NCBI RefSeq assembly: GCF_017498545.1
Contig: NZ_CP071793.1
Span: forward strand, 3,534,001-3,598,000
Origin: Sulfidibacter corallicola
GTDB taxonomy: Bacteria > Acidobacteriota > Holophagae > Acanthopleuribacterales > Acanthopleuribacteraceae
Direction: 5' to 3'
DNA: 64,000 bases
Part shown: positions 8,863 through 18,192 of the stretch, in pieces
Layout: each line of letters starts with the position of its first letter
How positions within the stretch are numbered: position 1 is the stretch's first letter
Program-made: the position numbers and the translations under genes
Notes under the pieces: generated by a model
What the model saw: the letters and a program-made list of their open reading frames with translations, nothing else
Told to the model about the DNA's origin: nothing
The model's database searches: none

Positions 8863-10668
8863 TCAGTTGTCGACTTTGAGCATGGCGAGGAAGGCGTCCT
8901 GAGGAATCTGCACGTTGCCCACGGCCTTCATGCGCTTCTTACCCGCCTTCTGCTTTTCCAAGAGCTTGCGTTTACGCGAGATATCACCACCGTAACACTT
9001 GGCCAGTACGTTCTTGCGCAGGGCCTTGACGGTGGTCCGCGCCACGATGCGCGCGCCCATGGCGGCCTGAATGGCGATGTCGAACATTTGGCGTGGAATC
9101 AGTTCCTTCATCTTGGCGGTGAGCAGGGTCGCGCGCGATTGAGCCTTGTCGCGGTGCACGATCAGGCTCAAGGCATCGACCAGATCGCCGTTGACCAGAA
9201 TGTCCAGCTTCACCAGGTTGGAGGCCCAATAACCTTCGACGTGGTAGTCGAAGGAAGAGTAGCCGCGACTGACGGATTTCAATTTGTCGTAAAAATCCAA
9301 CACGACTTCGTTCAACGGCAGCTCGTATTCGATCAGAATGCGGTCCTCGGACACGTATTCGAGCTTCTTCTGGATGCCGCGTCGCTCCTCGCACAGTTTG
9401 AGCACGCCGCCGACGAACTCGCTGTTGGTGAGGATGGTGCCGAGGATGTAAGGCTCTTCGAATACCTCGATGTCCCCCGCGCCAGGCAGCTTGCTGGGCG
9501 ATTCGATCATCATCGTTTCACCGGACTTGGTGGTGACGCGGTAGGCCACACCGGGCGCGGTGGTGACCAGATCGAGATTGAACTCCCGCTCCAGGCGCTC
9601 CTGGATGATTTCCATGTGGAGCAGACCCAGGAAGCCGCAGCGGAAGCCGAAACCCAGGGCTACGGACGTCTCGGGCTCGAACACGAAGGAACTGTCGTTG
9701 ATTTGGAGCTTGTCCAGCGCCTCGCGCAAGCTGGCGTAATCGGCGGCCTCGGTGGGATAGAGCCCGGAGAACACCATCGGCTTGGTTTCCTTGAACCCGG
9801 CCAGCGGGCTCTCACAGGAGTTCTTGACGTGGGTGATGGTGTCGCCGACGCGGGCTTCGTCCAAGGTCTTGATCGTGGCGATGACGTAGCCGACCTGACC
9901 GGCTTCCAGGGAATCGACCTTGGCCATCTTGGGCGTGAAGATGCCCACTTCGTCGATGTCGTACTCACTGCCGGTGGCCATGAAGCGCACTTTGTCCTTG
10001 CGGGCCATGCGGCCTTCGAAGACGCGAACCAAAATGATCAGGCCGCGGTAGCTGTCGAACCAGGCGTCGAAAATCAGCGCCTGAAGCGGGCTTTCGGACT
10101 TGCCCTCCGGTGGAGGAATCACGCGAATGACGGCCTCCAGCACTTCGTCGACACCCTGACCGGTCTTGGCCGAAATCAGGCAGGCATCGTCGGTCTCGAG
10201 GCCGATGACGTGTTCGATCTGCTCCAAAATGACGTCGGGCTGGGCCGAAGGCAGATCGATCTTGTTCAACACGGGCAACAGTTGGAGATCGTTCTCGATG
10301 GCGAGATATACGTTGGCAAGCGTTTGGGCTTCGACGCCCTGGGCCGCATCCACGACCAGGATAGCGCCCTCGCACGCGGCCAGGCTGCGCGAGACTTCGT
10401 ATGAAAAATCCACGTGCCCCGGAGTATCGATCAGGTTGAACTGGTAGATCTGACCGTCTTGGGCCTTGTAATCCAAGGTCACGGAGCGCGCTTTGATGGT
10501 AATGCCGCGCTCGCGCTCCAGATCCATATCGTCCAACATCTGGGCTTTTTTTTCGCGATCGCTGACCAGTCCGGTCATTTCCAAAAAGCGATCGGCCAGG
10601 GTGCTTTTGCCGTGGTCGATATGGGCGATGATGGAAAAATTGCGGATTTGTTTGGGATCGATGCTCAA
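8863..10668 (-). CDS. lepA: Elongation factor 4 (back-translocating GTPase)
   Basis: A 601-residue GTPase. G1 is AHIDHGKST near the N-terminus, G3 is DTPGHVDF and G4 is NKIDLP. The LepA-specific C-terminal domain ends [20 protein letters not shown]. No ATG is well placed. The best start is TTG at 10668 (reading [11 protein letters not shown]), because AGGGAG lies about 9 bases upstream and this gives the normal length; a TTG at 10686 would fall upstream of that site. EF4 remobilises stalled or mistranslocated ribosomes under stress. It is the first gene of a likely lepA-yhbY-moaC transcript. Confidence 0.96.
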   Translation of the reverse strand: MSIDPKQIRNFSIIAHIDHGKSTLADRFLEMTGLVSDREKKAQMLDDMDLERERGITIKARSVTLDYKAQDGQIYQFNLIDTPGHVDFSYEVSRSLAACEGAILVVDAAQGVEAQTLANVYLAIENDLQLLPVLNKIDLPSAQPDVILEQIEHVIGLETDDACLISAKTGQGVDEVLEAVIRVIPPPEGKSESPLQALIFDAWFDSYRGLIILVRVFEGRMARKDKVRFMATGSEYDIDEVGIFTPKMAKVDSLEAGQVGYVIATIKTLDEARVGDTITHVKNSCESPLAGFKETKPMVFSGLYPTEAADYASLREALDKLQINDSSFVFEPETSVALGFGFRCGFLGLLHMEIIQERLEREFNLDLVTTAPGVAYRVTTKSGETMMIESPSKLPGAGDIEVFEEPYILGTILTNSEFVGGVLKLCEERRGIQKKLEYVSEDRILIEYELPLNEVVLDFYDKLKSVSRGYSSFDYHVEGYWASNLVKLDILVNGDLVDALSLIVHRDKAQSRATLLTAKMKELIPRQMFDIAIQAAMGARIVARTTVKALRKNVLAKCYGGDISRKRKLLEKQKAGKKRMKAVGNVQIPQDAFLAMLKVDN

Positions 10669-10917
10669 GTACGAGGCCTCCCTCAAGAAATTCCCGAACC
10701 GCTAATGATAGCACAAGAGCGAAGTCCTGACCCACGCGCAAAATGAAGTCCCTGTCACACAAAGAGTTCGCTGGATTTCGGGTCGGCGATGGCCTCGGGA
10801 ATGCGCTAAGATGCGGTGATCTCGAAGCCGAAACCCATGTGAACGCCTGCCGCCGCGGCCGTCGCCGCACGGATCGACGCGGTGCGCGCTCCATCCTTAC
10901 ACGCCCGGTGTCATCCC

Positions 10918-12720
10918 ATGTCCATGCCAGCGCTCGCCACCTTCCGCCACTACCTGAAGACCATCTTGGAGACAAGCGGGCGCCGCCTGGTTCCGGCGCT
11001 GCTGCTGATGCCGGCGGTGGGCGTGCTGGAAGGCGTGGGGGTCATCATGCTGCTGCCGATGCTGGCCCTGATCGGGCTGGGCGAGTCAAAGGGTGACGGC
11101 GGATTACATGCCGCCATCGCCGCCGCGTTCGACGCACTGCACCTCCCCCTCAATCTGGAAACGGTCCTGATCGTCTTCGCGGCGTTGATGGTGACGCGCC
11201 GTCTGCTTTCTCGCTGGAACGAGGTACTGTCCGCCACACTGCAACAAGATCTGGTGTGGGCGCTGCGTTCGCGCTTCTACCGGGCCCTGATGGCGGCGCG
11301 CTGGCCCTTCTTCACGGCCAATCGCTCGTCGGATTTCGTGCAGGCCCTGACCACCGATATGAACCGCATCGGCCACGGCTGTGCCCATCTACTGAGAGTG
11401 ACCGCAACCCTGATGCTGCTGGCAGCCTACCTCGTCCCGGCCATGCTCACGGCACCAACCCTGACCGGGCTGACCCTGGCCATCGGCGCGCTGGTCTTCG
11501 CCGTCCTGCGCGGGCGCATTCGCCGCGCGTCCCTGGATGGGGAGCGCATCACCCACATTACCAATGGCTTGTATGCCACGGTAAGCGAGCACATGGCCGG
11601 TATCAAGGTGGCCAAGAGCTTCGGTGCCGAAGCCCGCAACCTGCAGCGATTCGAGCGGATCACCGGCGATATCCGCGATCTCCTCTTGAACTTCAACCGC
11701 AACGTCGCCGGTGCCCAGCTTTGGTTCTCGCTGGGGAGCACCCTGATCTTCTGTAGCTTTTTCTACGTGGCGGTACGCTGGTTCCAACTGCCCAGTGCTT
11801 CCCTGTTGTTGTTGATCCTGATCTTCGCGCGCATGATGCCTCTGGTTTCGGCGCTCCAACAGCAAACCCACCACCTGGCCCACATGCTGCCCGCCTTCGC
11901 ATCCTACCGAGATCTCCTGCAACGGTGTCGCGCGGCGACCGAAATCGAAACGGCTGACGGGTGCACGCACCAAGCATCCTTTCCGCTGCGGGAAGAAGTT
12001 CGCTTCGTCGACGTCGGCTTTCGCTACGAGAACCAGAACGAGGGATCGCTGGAAGGCCTCAGCCTGAACCTGAGAGCCAACCAGACCACGGCCCTGTGCG
12101 GCCCGTCCGGCGCCGGAAAGAGCACGGTGGCCGACCTGCTCCTGGGCTTGCTTTCACCTCAAACGGGTCACATCGAAGTCGACGGCCGAGTCTTGGAGAA
12201 ATCCGACCACCGGGCCTGGCGCAGCACCATCGCCTACGTGCCCCAGGAGACGTTTCTCTTCTTCGAAACGGTGGCGGACAACCTGCGCTGGGCCGCTCCG
12301 GAGGCGAGCGACGCGGATCTGTGGCTGGCGCTTGACCAGGCGGCCGCGGCCGATTTCGTCAAACGCTTGCCGCAGGGACTGGACACGGTCGTCGGCGAGC
12401 GCGGCGTCCGGCTGTCGGGCGGCGAACGCCAGCGCCTGGCCCTGGCTCGTGCGCTTTTGATCAAACCGCGACTCCTGATTCTCGACGAAGCCACCAGCGC
12501 GCTGGACACCGAAAACGAGGAACGCATCTTCGCGGCATTGGAAGCCCTGCACGGCAGCATGACGATCCTGATCATCGCGCACCGACTGACGACCCTGCGC
12601 GGGGCGGAACGCATCTACGTGCTGGACGGGGGTCGTTTGGCCCAGGAGGGAACCCATGAGGCACTGGCCACCCAACCGGGCCTGTACCAAAGCCTGCTGA
12701 AGCATCAGGACCCCGCGTAG
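10918..12720 (+). CDS. ABC exporter half-transporter (fused membrane and ATPase domains)
   Basis: About 600 residues. The first 330 form a type-IV exporter membrane domain with helices near residues 30-50, 78-95, 165-185, 190-210 and 270-310. The ATPase part has Walker A GPSGAGKST, Q-loop YVPQETFLF, signature LSGGERQRLALARAL, Walker B LLILDEATSALD and switch His IIAHRLTTL. This is the arrangement of MsbA/LipA-type or peptide-exporting homodimers. ATG 10918 or the ATG at 10924 could be used; neither has a strong ribosome site. It is divergent from lepA and stands alone. The substrate is unknown. It is about 28 kb from the lasso cluster, so a role in lasso peptide export cannot be argued from position. 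Confidence 0.9.
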   Translation: MSMPALATFRHYLKTILETSGRRLVPALLLMPAVGVLEGVGVIMLLPMLALIGLGESKGDGGLHAAIAAAFDALHLPLNLETVLIVFAALMVTRRLLSRWNEVLSATLQQDLVWALRSRFYRALMAARWPFFTANRSSDFVQALTTDMNRIGHGCAHLLRVTATLMLLAAYLVPAMLTAPTLTGLTLAIGALVFAVLRGRIRRASLDGERITHITNGLYATVSEHMAGIKVAKSFGAEARNLQRFERITGDIRDLLLNFNRNVAGAQLWFSLGSTLIFCSFFYVAVRWFQLPSASLLLLILIFARMMPLVSALQQQTHHLAHMLPAFASYRDLLQRCRAATEIETADGCTHQASFPLREEVRFVDVGFRYENQNEGSLEGLSLNLRANQTTALCGPSGAGKSTVADLLLGLLSPQTGHIEVDGRVLEKSDHRAWRSTIAYVPQETFLFFETVADNLRWAAPEASDADLWLALDQAAAADFVKRLPQGLDTVVGERGVRLSGGERQRLALARALLIKPRLLILDEATSALDTENEERIFAALEALHGSMTILIIAHRLTTLRGAERIYVLDGGRLAQEGTHEALATQPGLYQSLLKHQDPA

Positions 12721-12895
12721 CAGGATACTGCGAAACCAGGACACCTACCGGGACACCAAATGGAACAACGCGAGTCATGGGCGCGATCGGCGGAATTTTC
12801 ACCGAAACTTGACCATCCTGTTCACTTGATGGCGACCTATTTACGCTAGAATGCGCAAAAACACGATCAATTCGCCTGCACAAGGAGCACCTGTC

Positions 12896-14515
12896 ATGTC
12901 CGTGACGCAACTCCCCCAATGGAAAGCCCTCGAAAACCACGCTGTCACCATGCGCGATGCCCATCCTCGCGACCTGTTCCAACAGGATCCGGGCCGCGCC
13001 GAGACCTTCTCACTGGAAGCCTGTTCGCTCTGGATGGATTACTCGAAAAACCTGATCACCTCGGAAACGCTCCACCTGCTGCTGGACCTGGCCCGCGCCC
13101 GCGGCCTGGAATCGGAGATCCAGGCGATGTTCGACGGTGAGAAAATCAATCGAACGGAAAACCGAGCGGTGTTGCACGTGGCCCTGCGCAACCGAGCCGA
13201 TCAACCGATGCGCGTCGACGGCGAAGACGTGATGCCCAAGGTTACCGCCGTGCGCCGCAAGATGGCCGATTTCGCCCGCCGGGTCCAATCCGGCGAGTGG
13301 CGCGGCCACACCGGCCAGCCGATCCGCAACGTGGTCAACATCGGCATCGGCGGTTCCGACCTGGGACCGGTCATGGTCTACGAAGCGCTGAAACACTACA
13401 GCGATCGCGGCCGCACCTTCCGCTTCGTGTCCAACGTGGACGCGACCCACTTCCACGAAGCGACCCGCGATCTCGACCCGCGCGAGACGCTGTTCATCGT
13501 GGCCTCGAAGACGTTCACGACCCAGGAGACCATGACCAACGCCCACACCGCCCGCTCCTGGCTGCTGGAGACCCTGAGCGACGAAGCCGCGGTCGCCAAG
13601 CATTTCGTGGCGGTCTCCACCAACGCCGAAGGGGTGCGCGACTTCGGTATCGACACCGAGAACATGTTCGAATTCTGGGATTGGGTCGGCGGCCGGTACT
13701 CGCTGACTTCCGCCATCGGACTGTCCCTGATCACGGCCCTCGGCGAAACGCATTTCGATGCGCTGCTCGAGGGCTATCGCGATATGGACACGCACTTCCG
13801 CACCGCACCTCTGGAAAAGAACATGCCCGTCATCGCCGCGCTGCTGGGTGTGTGGTACGGCAACTTCCTCGACGCCGACACGACCACCATCCTGCCGTAT
13901 GACCAATACCTCCACCGCTTCGCGGCCTACTTCCAGCAGGCGGACATGGAGAGCAACGGCAAAAGTGTCGATCGTCAGGGCCGCCCGGTGGACTACCAAA
14001 CCGGCCCCATCATCTGGGGCGAGCCGGGAACCAACGGACAGCACGCTTTCTACCAGTTGATTCACCAAGGCACGCGAATGATCCCCTGCGACTTCATCGG
14101 CTTCGCGCGCTCGCTGAACCCGATCGGCGACCACCACGCCAAGTTGATGGCGAACTTCTTCGCCCAGCAGGAAGCCCTGGCCTTCGGGAAGACCGAGGCC
14201 CAGGTTCGGGCCGAAGGGACGCCGGAAGCACTGGTCCCCTACAAAACCTTCGCCGGCGGCAAACCGAGCACCTGCATCATGGCCCCCCAGTTGACGCCAC
14301 ACGCCCTCGGCAGCCTGATCGCGCTCTACGAGCACAAGATCTTCAGCCAGGGCATCGTTTGGGACATCTACAGCTTCGATCAGTGGGGCGTGGAGCTGGG
14401 TAAGCAGTTGGCGAAGAAAATCCTGCCGGAAATGGAAGCGGGCGAAGGTACCGACCTACAACACGACAGTTCCACCAACGCCCAGATCCGCTATTATCAA
14501 AAGCATCGACAATAA
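12896..14515 (+). CDS. pgi: Glucose-6-phosphate isomerase
   Basis: A 539-residue enzyme interconverting glucose-6-phosphate and fructose-6-phosphate, of the large (E. coli/eukaryote-like) class. The start at 12896 is set by AAGGAG about 10 bases upstream and gives MSVTQLPQW. Phosphate-binding and active-site regions are present: [59 protein letters not shown] (catalytic Glu and His) and [15 protein letters not shown] (catalytic Lys). A possible -10 box TAGAAT lies at 12846-12851. It stands alone between the ABC exporter and a methyltransferase gene. Confidence 0.97.
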   Translation: MSVTQLPQWKALENHAVTMRDAHPRDLFQQDPGRAETFSLEACSLWMDYSKNLITSETLHLLLDLARARGLESEIQAMFDGEKINRTENRAVLHVALRNRADQPMRVDGEDVMPKVTAVRRKMADFARRVQSGEWRGHTGQPIRNVVNIGIGGSDLGPVMVYEALKHYSDRGRTFRFVSNVDATHFHEATRDLDPRETLFIVASKTFTTQETMTNAHTARSWLLETLSDEAAVAKHFVAVSTNAEGVRDFGIDTENMFEFWDWVGGRYSLTSAIGLSLITALGETHFDALLEGYRDMDTHFRTAPLEKNMPVIAALLGVWYGNFLDADTTTILPYDQYLHRFAAYFQQADMESNGKSVDRQGRPVDYQTGPIIWGEPGTNGQHAFYQLIHQGTRMIPCDFIGFARSLNPIGDHHAKLMANFFAQQEALAFGKTEAQVRAEGTPEALVPYKTFAGGKPSTCIMAPQLTPHALGSLIALYEHKIFSQGIVWDIYSFDQWGVELGKQLAKKILPEMEAGEGTDLQHDSSTNAQIRYYQKHRQ

Positions 14516-14704
14516 CTCGGTCGGTGCCCTACGTCGGCAGCTCGCCAACTTTCGCGACGCCGCAGGCAGCTCGGAGACGTTCGATCCCGGCGATCGCTCT
14601 CGGATCGGCCCATCGACGGTGACGGGCCGCATCTTCCGATCCAAAGCGCTCGACCCCCTGGGGAGATCGCGATTCCGACCCACTCGATGAGGAGGACCTA
14701 GCTT

Positions 14705-15475
14705 ATGGATATCCGCGACTATAACCGCCACGCTTGGGACGGCTACGTGGCCAATGGCAACACCTGGACCAAACCCGTCACCGCCGAACAAATCGCGGAG
14801 GCTCGCGAAGGCCGCTGGGAAGTGGTGCTGACACCACAAAAGCCGGTGCCTCGCTCCTGGTTTCCCGCGATGGAAGGCATCAAGATCCTGGGTCTGGCTT
14901 GCGGTGGCGGTCAACAGAGTCCGATTTTCGCCGCGGCGGGGGCGCGTGTAACGGTGTTCGACAACTCGCCCGCGCAACTGGCGCGCGATCGCGAAGTGGC
15001 CACCCGTGAAAACCTGACGCTCACGACGGTCGAAGGCGACATGGCCAATCTCTCGGTGTTCGAAGACGATAGCTTCGATTTGATCTTCAACCCGGTCTCC
15101 AATTGCTTCGTCCCCGACGTCCTGCCGATCTGGCGGGAATGCGCGCGCGTGCTGCGACCGGGCGGCACACTGCTCACGGGTTTCGCCAACCCCGCGCTGT
15201 ACCTCTTCGACTACGAGAAGTCCAAGACGGGCACGCTCGAAGTCCGCCACGCCCTGCCCTACTCCGATCTGACCAGCATTTCGGAGGAAGAGCGCAAGGC
15301 ACTTCAGGCCGAGGGCGAGGCATTTTGTTTCGGTCACACCCTCGACGATCAAATCGGCGGACAGTTGGCGGCGGGCCTGGCGCTCACCGGCTTCTACGAA
15401 GACAGCGCGCCCGAGGAAGCATTGTCGAAGTTCATGCCCAACTACATCGCGACCCGCGCGGTGAAACCCGCCTGA
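14705..15475 (+). CDS. Class I SAM-dependent methyltransferase
   Basis: A 256-residue protein with a clear Rossmann methyltransferase core. Motif I is [19 protein letters not shown] (with the GxGxG-type turn as ACGGGQQ), the acidic end of the second strand is VTVFDNSP, motif II is VEGDMANLS, motif IV is [12 protein letters not shown] and motif VI is [18 protein letters not shown] lies 9 bases before the ATG. Its substrate is unknown; sequence features such as NRHAWDGYV at the start suggest the Methyltransf_11 group of small-molecule enzymes. The next gene, a MAPEG protein, starts 57 bases later on the same strand. Confidence 0.92.
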   Translation: MDIRDYNRHAWDGYVANGNTWTKPVTAEQIAEAREGRWEVVLTPQKPVPRSWFPAMEGIKILGLACGGGQQSPIFAAAGARVTVFDNSPAQLARDREVATRENLTLTTVEGDMANLSVFEDDSFDLIFNPVSNCFVPDVLPIWRECARVLRPGGTLLTGFANPALYLFDYEKSKTGTLEVRHALPYSDLTSISEEERKALQAEGEAFCFGHTLDDQIGGQLAAGLALTGFYEDSAPEEALSKFMPNYIATRAVKPA

Positions 15476-15532
15476 GTCGACGCCTCACCCTTCGTTCCAT
15501 CCATTCGGTTCAGCTTCACAAGGAGAACCCAG

Positions 15533-15907
15533 ATGACTACCGCATACTGGTGCGTGCTCGCCGCCGCCATACTCCCCTACATTTTTACCGCCGTCGCCAA
15601 AGCGGGCGCCAAAGGCTACAACAACGCCAAGCCCAGAGACTTCCAAGAAAAACTGGAGGGCTGGCGTCGACGCGCCCATTGGGCCCACCTCAACAATTTC
15701 GAAGCGTTCCCCCCATTTGCCGCGGCGGTGATCATCGCCCACCTGGCCAATGCGCCACAGGAACGCGTCGATATGCTGGCGATCGCCTTCATCCTGTTTC
15801 GCGTGTTGCACGGCGTCTTTTACATCGCCAACATCCACTGGATGCGTTCCTTGGTGTGGTTTGGTGCGATCGGCTCGGTCGTCGGGCTGTTCACGGCCAG
15901 CGCCTGA
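15533..15907 (+). CDS. MAPEG-family integral membrane protein
   Basis: A 124-residue protein with four hydrophobic helices (about residues 5-22, 60-75, 78-98 and 103-122). It has the family fingerprint R-A-H-W-A-H-L-N-N-F-E-A-F-P-P-F (residues about 47-62), matching the RAxxNxxEAFPxF signature of bacterial MAPEG proteins. Eukaryotic members are membrane glutathione transferases and eicosanoid enzymes; the bacterial role is usually unknown. AAGGAGA lies about 8 bases before the ATG. It is probably co-transcribed with the methyltransferase. A hairpin repeat array begins right after the stop. Confidence 0.88.
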   Translation: MTTAYWCVLAAAILPYIFTAVAKAGAKGYNNAKPRDFQEKLEGWRRRAHWAHLNNFEAFPPFAAAVIIAHLANAPQERVDMLAIAFILFRVLHGVFYIANIHWMRSLVWFGAIGSVVGLFTASA

Positions 15908-15949
15908 GTGGCTGCGGAGGCGGGGTTTTCATCGAAGCAGGAGAGATGG

Positions 15950-17110
15950 GAGCCCCCGCACCCAAAGATGCGAAGCCGATAACCGCCCTTGCCGCGCGTC
16001 ACCGAAGCCGCGTTGTCCAAAGTCCCCGCATCGTGAGAGAGGCGTCAGGCCTGTAGGTGGAGCAGGGGCGGTAAGCCAGCCTGCTCCACCAATCGAAGCA
16101 ACTCAAGCAACGACAACCAATTCCGTCAAAGAGCGAAACCGGAGTTTTCCCTCCCCGCGCACCACCGAAGTCTCCTAGCCCAAAGTACCCACATCGCGAG
16201 AGGGATGCTAGGCCTGTAGGTGGAGCAGCCTGCTCCACCAATCGAAGCACCCCAAACAACGACAACCAATTCCGTCAAAGAGCGCAGCCGAAGTTTTCCC
16301 TCCCCGCGCACCACCGAAGTCTCCTAGCCCAAAGTACCCACATCGCGAGAGGGATGCTAGGCCTGTAGGTGGAGCAGCCTGCTCCACCAATCGAAGCAAC
16401 TTGTTTAACATTAATCAATTACGCAAAAGAGCGCAGCGCGAATGTGCGATGTGTGGTCTTCCATTCAATGGGTGCGCTATCCGGCAGAACAACTCTCTTG
16501 AAGATTGTGCCGACGTGAGTGGAGATGCTTCGATTGGTTGAGCTGGCTTCCCACAGAAACGACGGATCTCTCGTCAAGGGCTAAACCGTGAACAGTGGTA
16601 CTTCGACCTCGGGTATTCAGTGGGACGATCGGCTTCGCTCTTTGGCGTAACCCACTTCGGATCCATACGTCGCTTCGATTGGTGGAGCAGGCTGCTCCAC
16701 CTACAGGCTTGGCGCCCCTCTCACGATGCGGGAACTTTGGGCTTGGCGACTTCGGATCACGGCGCGAGGGAGATTTCGGGCTCCGCTCTTTAGCTCAATT
16801 GATTGCCGTTGCTTGAGTTGCTTAGATTGGTTGAGCTGGCAGCTCAACCTACAGGCCTTACGCCCCTCTCGCGATGCGGGAACTTTGGACTTGGCGACCT
16901 TGTTGGTGTTCGATATGGGAGCAAATTGGCTTCGCTCTTTGGTGTAACTCACTGCAGTTGCTTGGGTCGCTTCGATGTGTCGGCCCAGCGGGCCAACCTA
17001 CAGGCATGACGCCCCTCTCACGATGCGGGGACTTTGGACTTGGCGACTTCGGTGGCGCGCCGCGAGGCAAATAATCGGCTTCGCTCTTGACGTAAGCTCA
17101 TAAATGAAAG
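15950..17110. repeat. Composite array of ~147-151-bp hairpin repeats (array A)
   Basis: Three copies run in one orientation (hairpins near 16055, 16219 and 16369) and three in the other (near 16681, 16832 and 16978), with a non-hairpin middle section (about 16440-16660). Each unit has a conserved flank (CCGCATCGTGAGAGGGGCGT-like), the phrase GGCCTGTAGG, a perfect or near-perfect 10-bp hairpin, AATCGAAGCAAC, and CAAAGAGCG. Copies 2 and 3 are 149 bases apart and almost identical. The first copy has a 14-15 base insertion in its loop. No gene is supported. The array fills the gap between the convergent MAPEG and TetR genes. A matching array lies at 26085-27215. Confidence 0.88.
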
Positions 17111-17203
17111 GATGTTGCTTCGATCTGCCAGGTTGGCGGCCTCCCCGGCCCTGCCCGAGGTGGGCGCTCAGAGCGCATCCGCTTCGCGGTAGCGATCCGC
17201 CCG

Positions 17204-17947
17204 TCACGAGCCTCTCAAAGGCGGCGCGGTGGTGTCGTTTTCGACCTCCGGTTCGCGCGCATCCGCGGCCGGAAGTCTCAAGAATTGGAAATCGTCCAGT
17301 AAGGCGATCGCCGCCTGCAGGGCCGATCCGAAAAAGGGTAGTTTGGACAGCCGGATCAATTGGATCAACAGGGGCACGGTGCGGTCGATGAACCGCCAGG
17401 TCTTTTCCTGTTGGGGTGAGCTGTCGTGGACCCAGAACAACACGATCCCCATGTGGAACATCCACAACAGGCCAGGCAGGTAATCGGCCAGCGGGGCCGA
17501 GACCTTGGTCTTGGAGCCGCGAACGACCTCGTCGAACAAGGCCATCGCGCGATGACGCAGCTCCCGGGAGTCGTCGCTGAACGGCGAAAGCGTGTGATTG
17601 GGATCGGCCGCAACCTTGAACAGAGCCTTGGAAACGGCGTGGTATGGCTGGCTGATGCGAATTTGAGCCTGAACCACCCCCTTGAGGCGATCTTGCAACG
17701 TCTTGGCCTGGTCCAACACCTCGCGGCAGGCCAGCCGATGCTCCTCGTGGGTCTGGGCGTAGAAGGCGTGGATGATGTGTTCCTTGGTTTCGAAATAGTA
17801 GTAGGCCGCCCCCGGCGAAAGGCCGGCCTGCTTGGCGATGGCCCGCATGGTCATCTTCTCGTAGCCACCCTCCAACATGAGGGGAAGGGCCGCACTCAGG
17901 ATGCGGGCGCGGGTCTGCTCGGCCTTCTTGTGCTTCATGGATGCCAT
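17204..17947 (-). CDS. TetR/AcrR-family transcriptional regulator
   Basis: About 247 residues from ATG 17947 (or 244 from ATG 17938). The N-terminal helix-turn-helix is plain: KKAEQTRARILSAALPLM, then MTMRAIAKQAGLSPGAAYYYF and ETKEHIIHAFY, the classic TetR DNA-binding pattern. The C-terminal ligand domain is large (about 180 residues) with several hydrophobic helices and an Asp/Glu-rich tail. Two copies of a near-palindrome, TTGAACATGTTTAA and TTGAACACGTTTAA, lie just upstream, suggesting self-regulation. The neighbouring gene on the far side is the giant sensor kinase, whose 3' end faces this promoter, so no obvious partner operon is divergent from it. The effector is unknown. Confidence 0.92.
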   Translation of the reverse strand: MASMKHKKAEQTRARILSAALPLMLEGGYEKMTMRAIAKQAGLSPGAAYYYFETKEHIIHAFYAQTHEEHRLACREVLDQAKTLQDRLKGVVQAQIRISQPYHAVSKALFKVAADPNHTLSPFSDDSRELRHRAMALFDEVVRGSKTKVSAPLADYLPGLLWMFHMGIVLFWVHDSSPQQEKTWRFIDRTVPLLIQLIRLSKLPFFGSALQAAIALLDDFQFLRLPAADAREPEVENDTTAPPLRGS

Positions 17948-17974
17948 GGTGGGGAGACCGCCTTCAAAAGATTT

Positions 17975-18034
17975 TTGAACATGTTTAAAGTACCGTACCC
18001 CAGCGCCGAGAACAAGCATTTTGAACACGTTTAA
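17975..18034. promoter_or_regulatory. Paired candidate operator boxes upstream of the TetR gene
   Basis: TTGAACATGTTTAA at 17975-17988 and TTGAACACGTTTAA at 18021-18034, start points 46 bases apart (about four and a half helical turns). Each is an inverted repeat around AACATGTT or AACACGTT with one imperfect position. Their position 28-90 bases before the regulator's start codon fits autorepression, which is common for TetR proteins. Binding is inferred. Confidence 0.5.
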
Positions 18035-18107
18035 TTAACAGGCAGAATCTCCGCCGTCGGGATGGCGAGTCGGAACCAGGGCGGTTGAAACACGTCAAAC
18101 GCGCCTC

Positions 18108-18192
18108 CCTTACCGGGCCTCCCATACCGGGCCTCCCATACCGGGCCTCCCATACCGGGCGTCCCTTACCGGGCCTCCCTTACCGGGCCTCC
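18108..18192. repeat. 15-bp tandem repeat
   Basis: Six near-exact copies of a 15-base unit of the form TTACCGGGCCTCCCA, with small changes (TACC/TTACC, one CGTCCC). The last copies run into the final codons of the kinase gene that ends at 18180. The array lies downstream of that gene and upstream of the TetR promoter region. It may be slippage-prone; no function is evident. Confidence 0.8.

Noticed and set aside
10918..12720. The ABC exporter as the lasso peptide transporter
   Set aside because: It is about 28 kb away next to lepA, and nothing in its sequence marks it as a lasso D protein.
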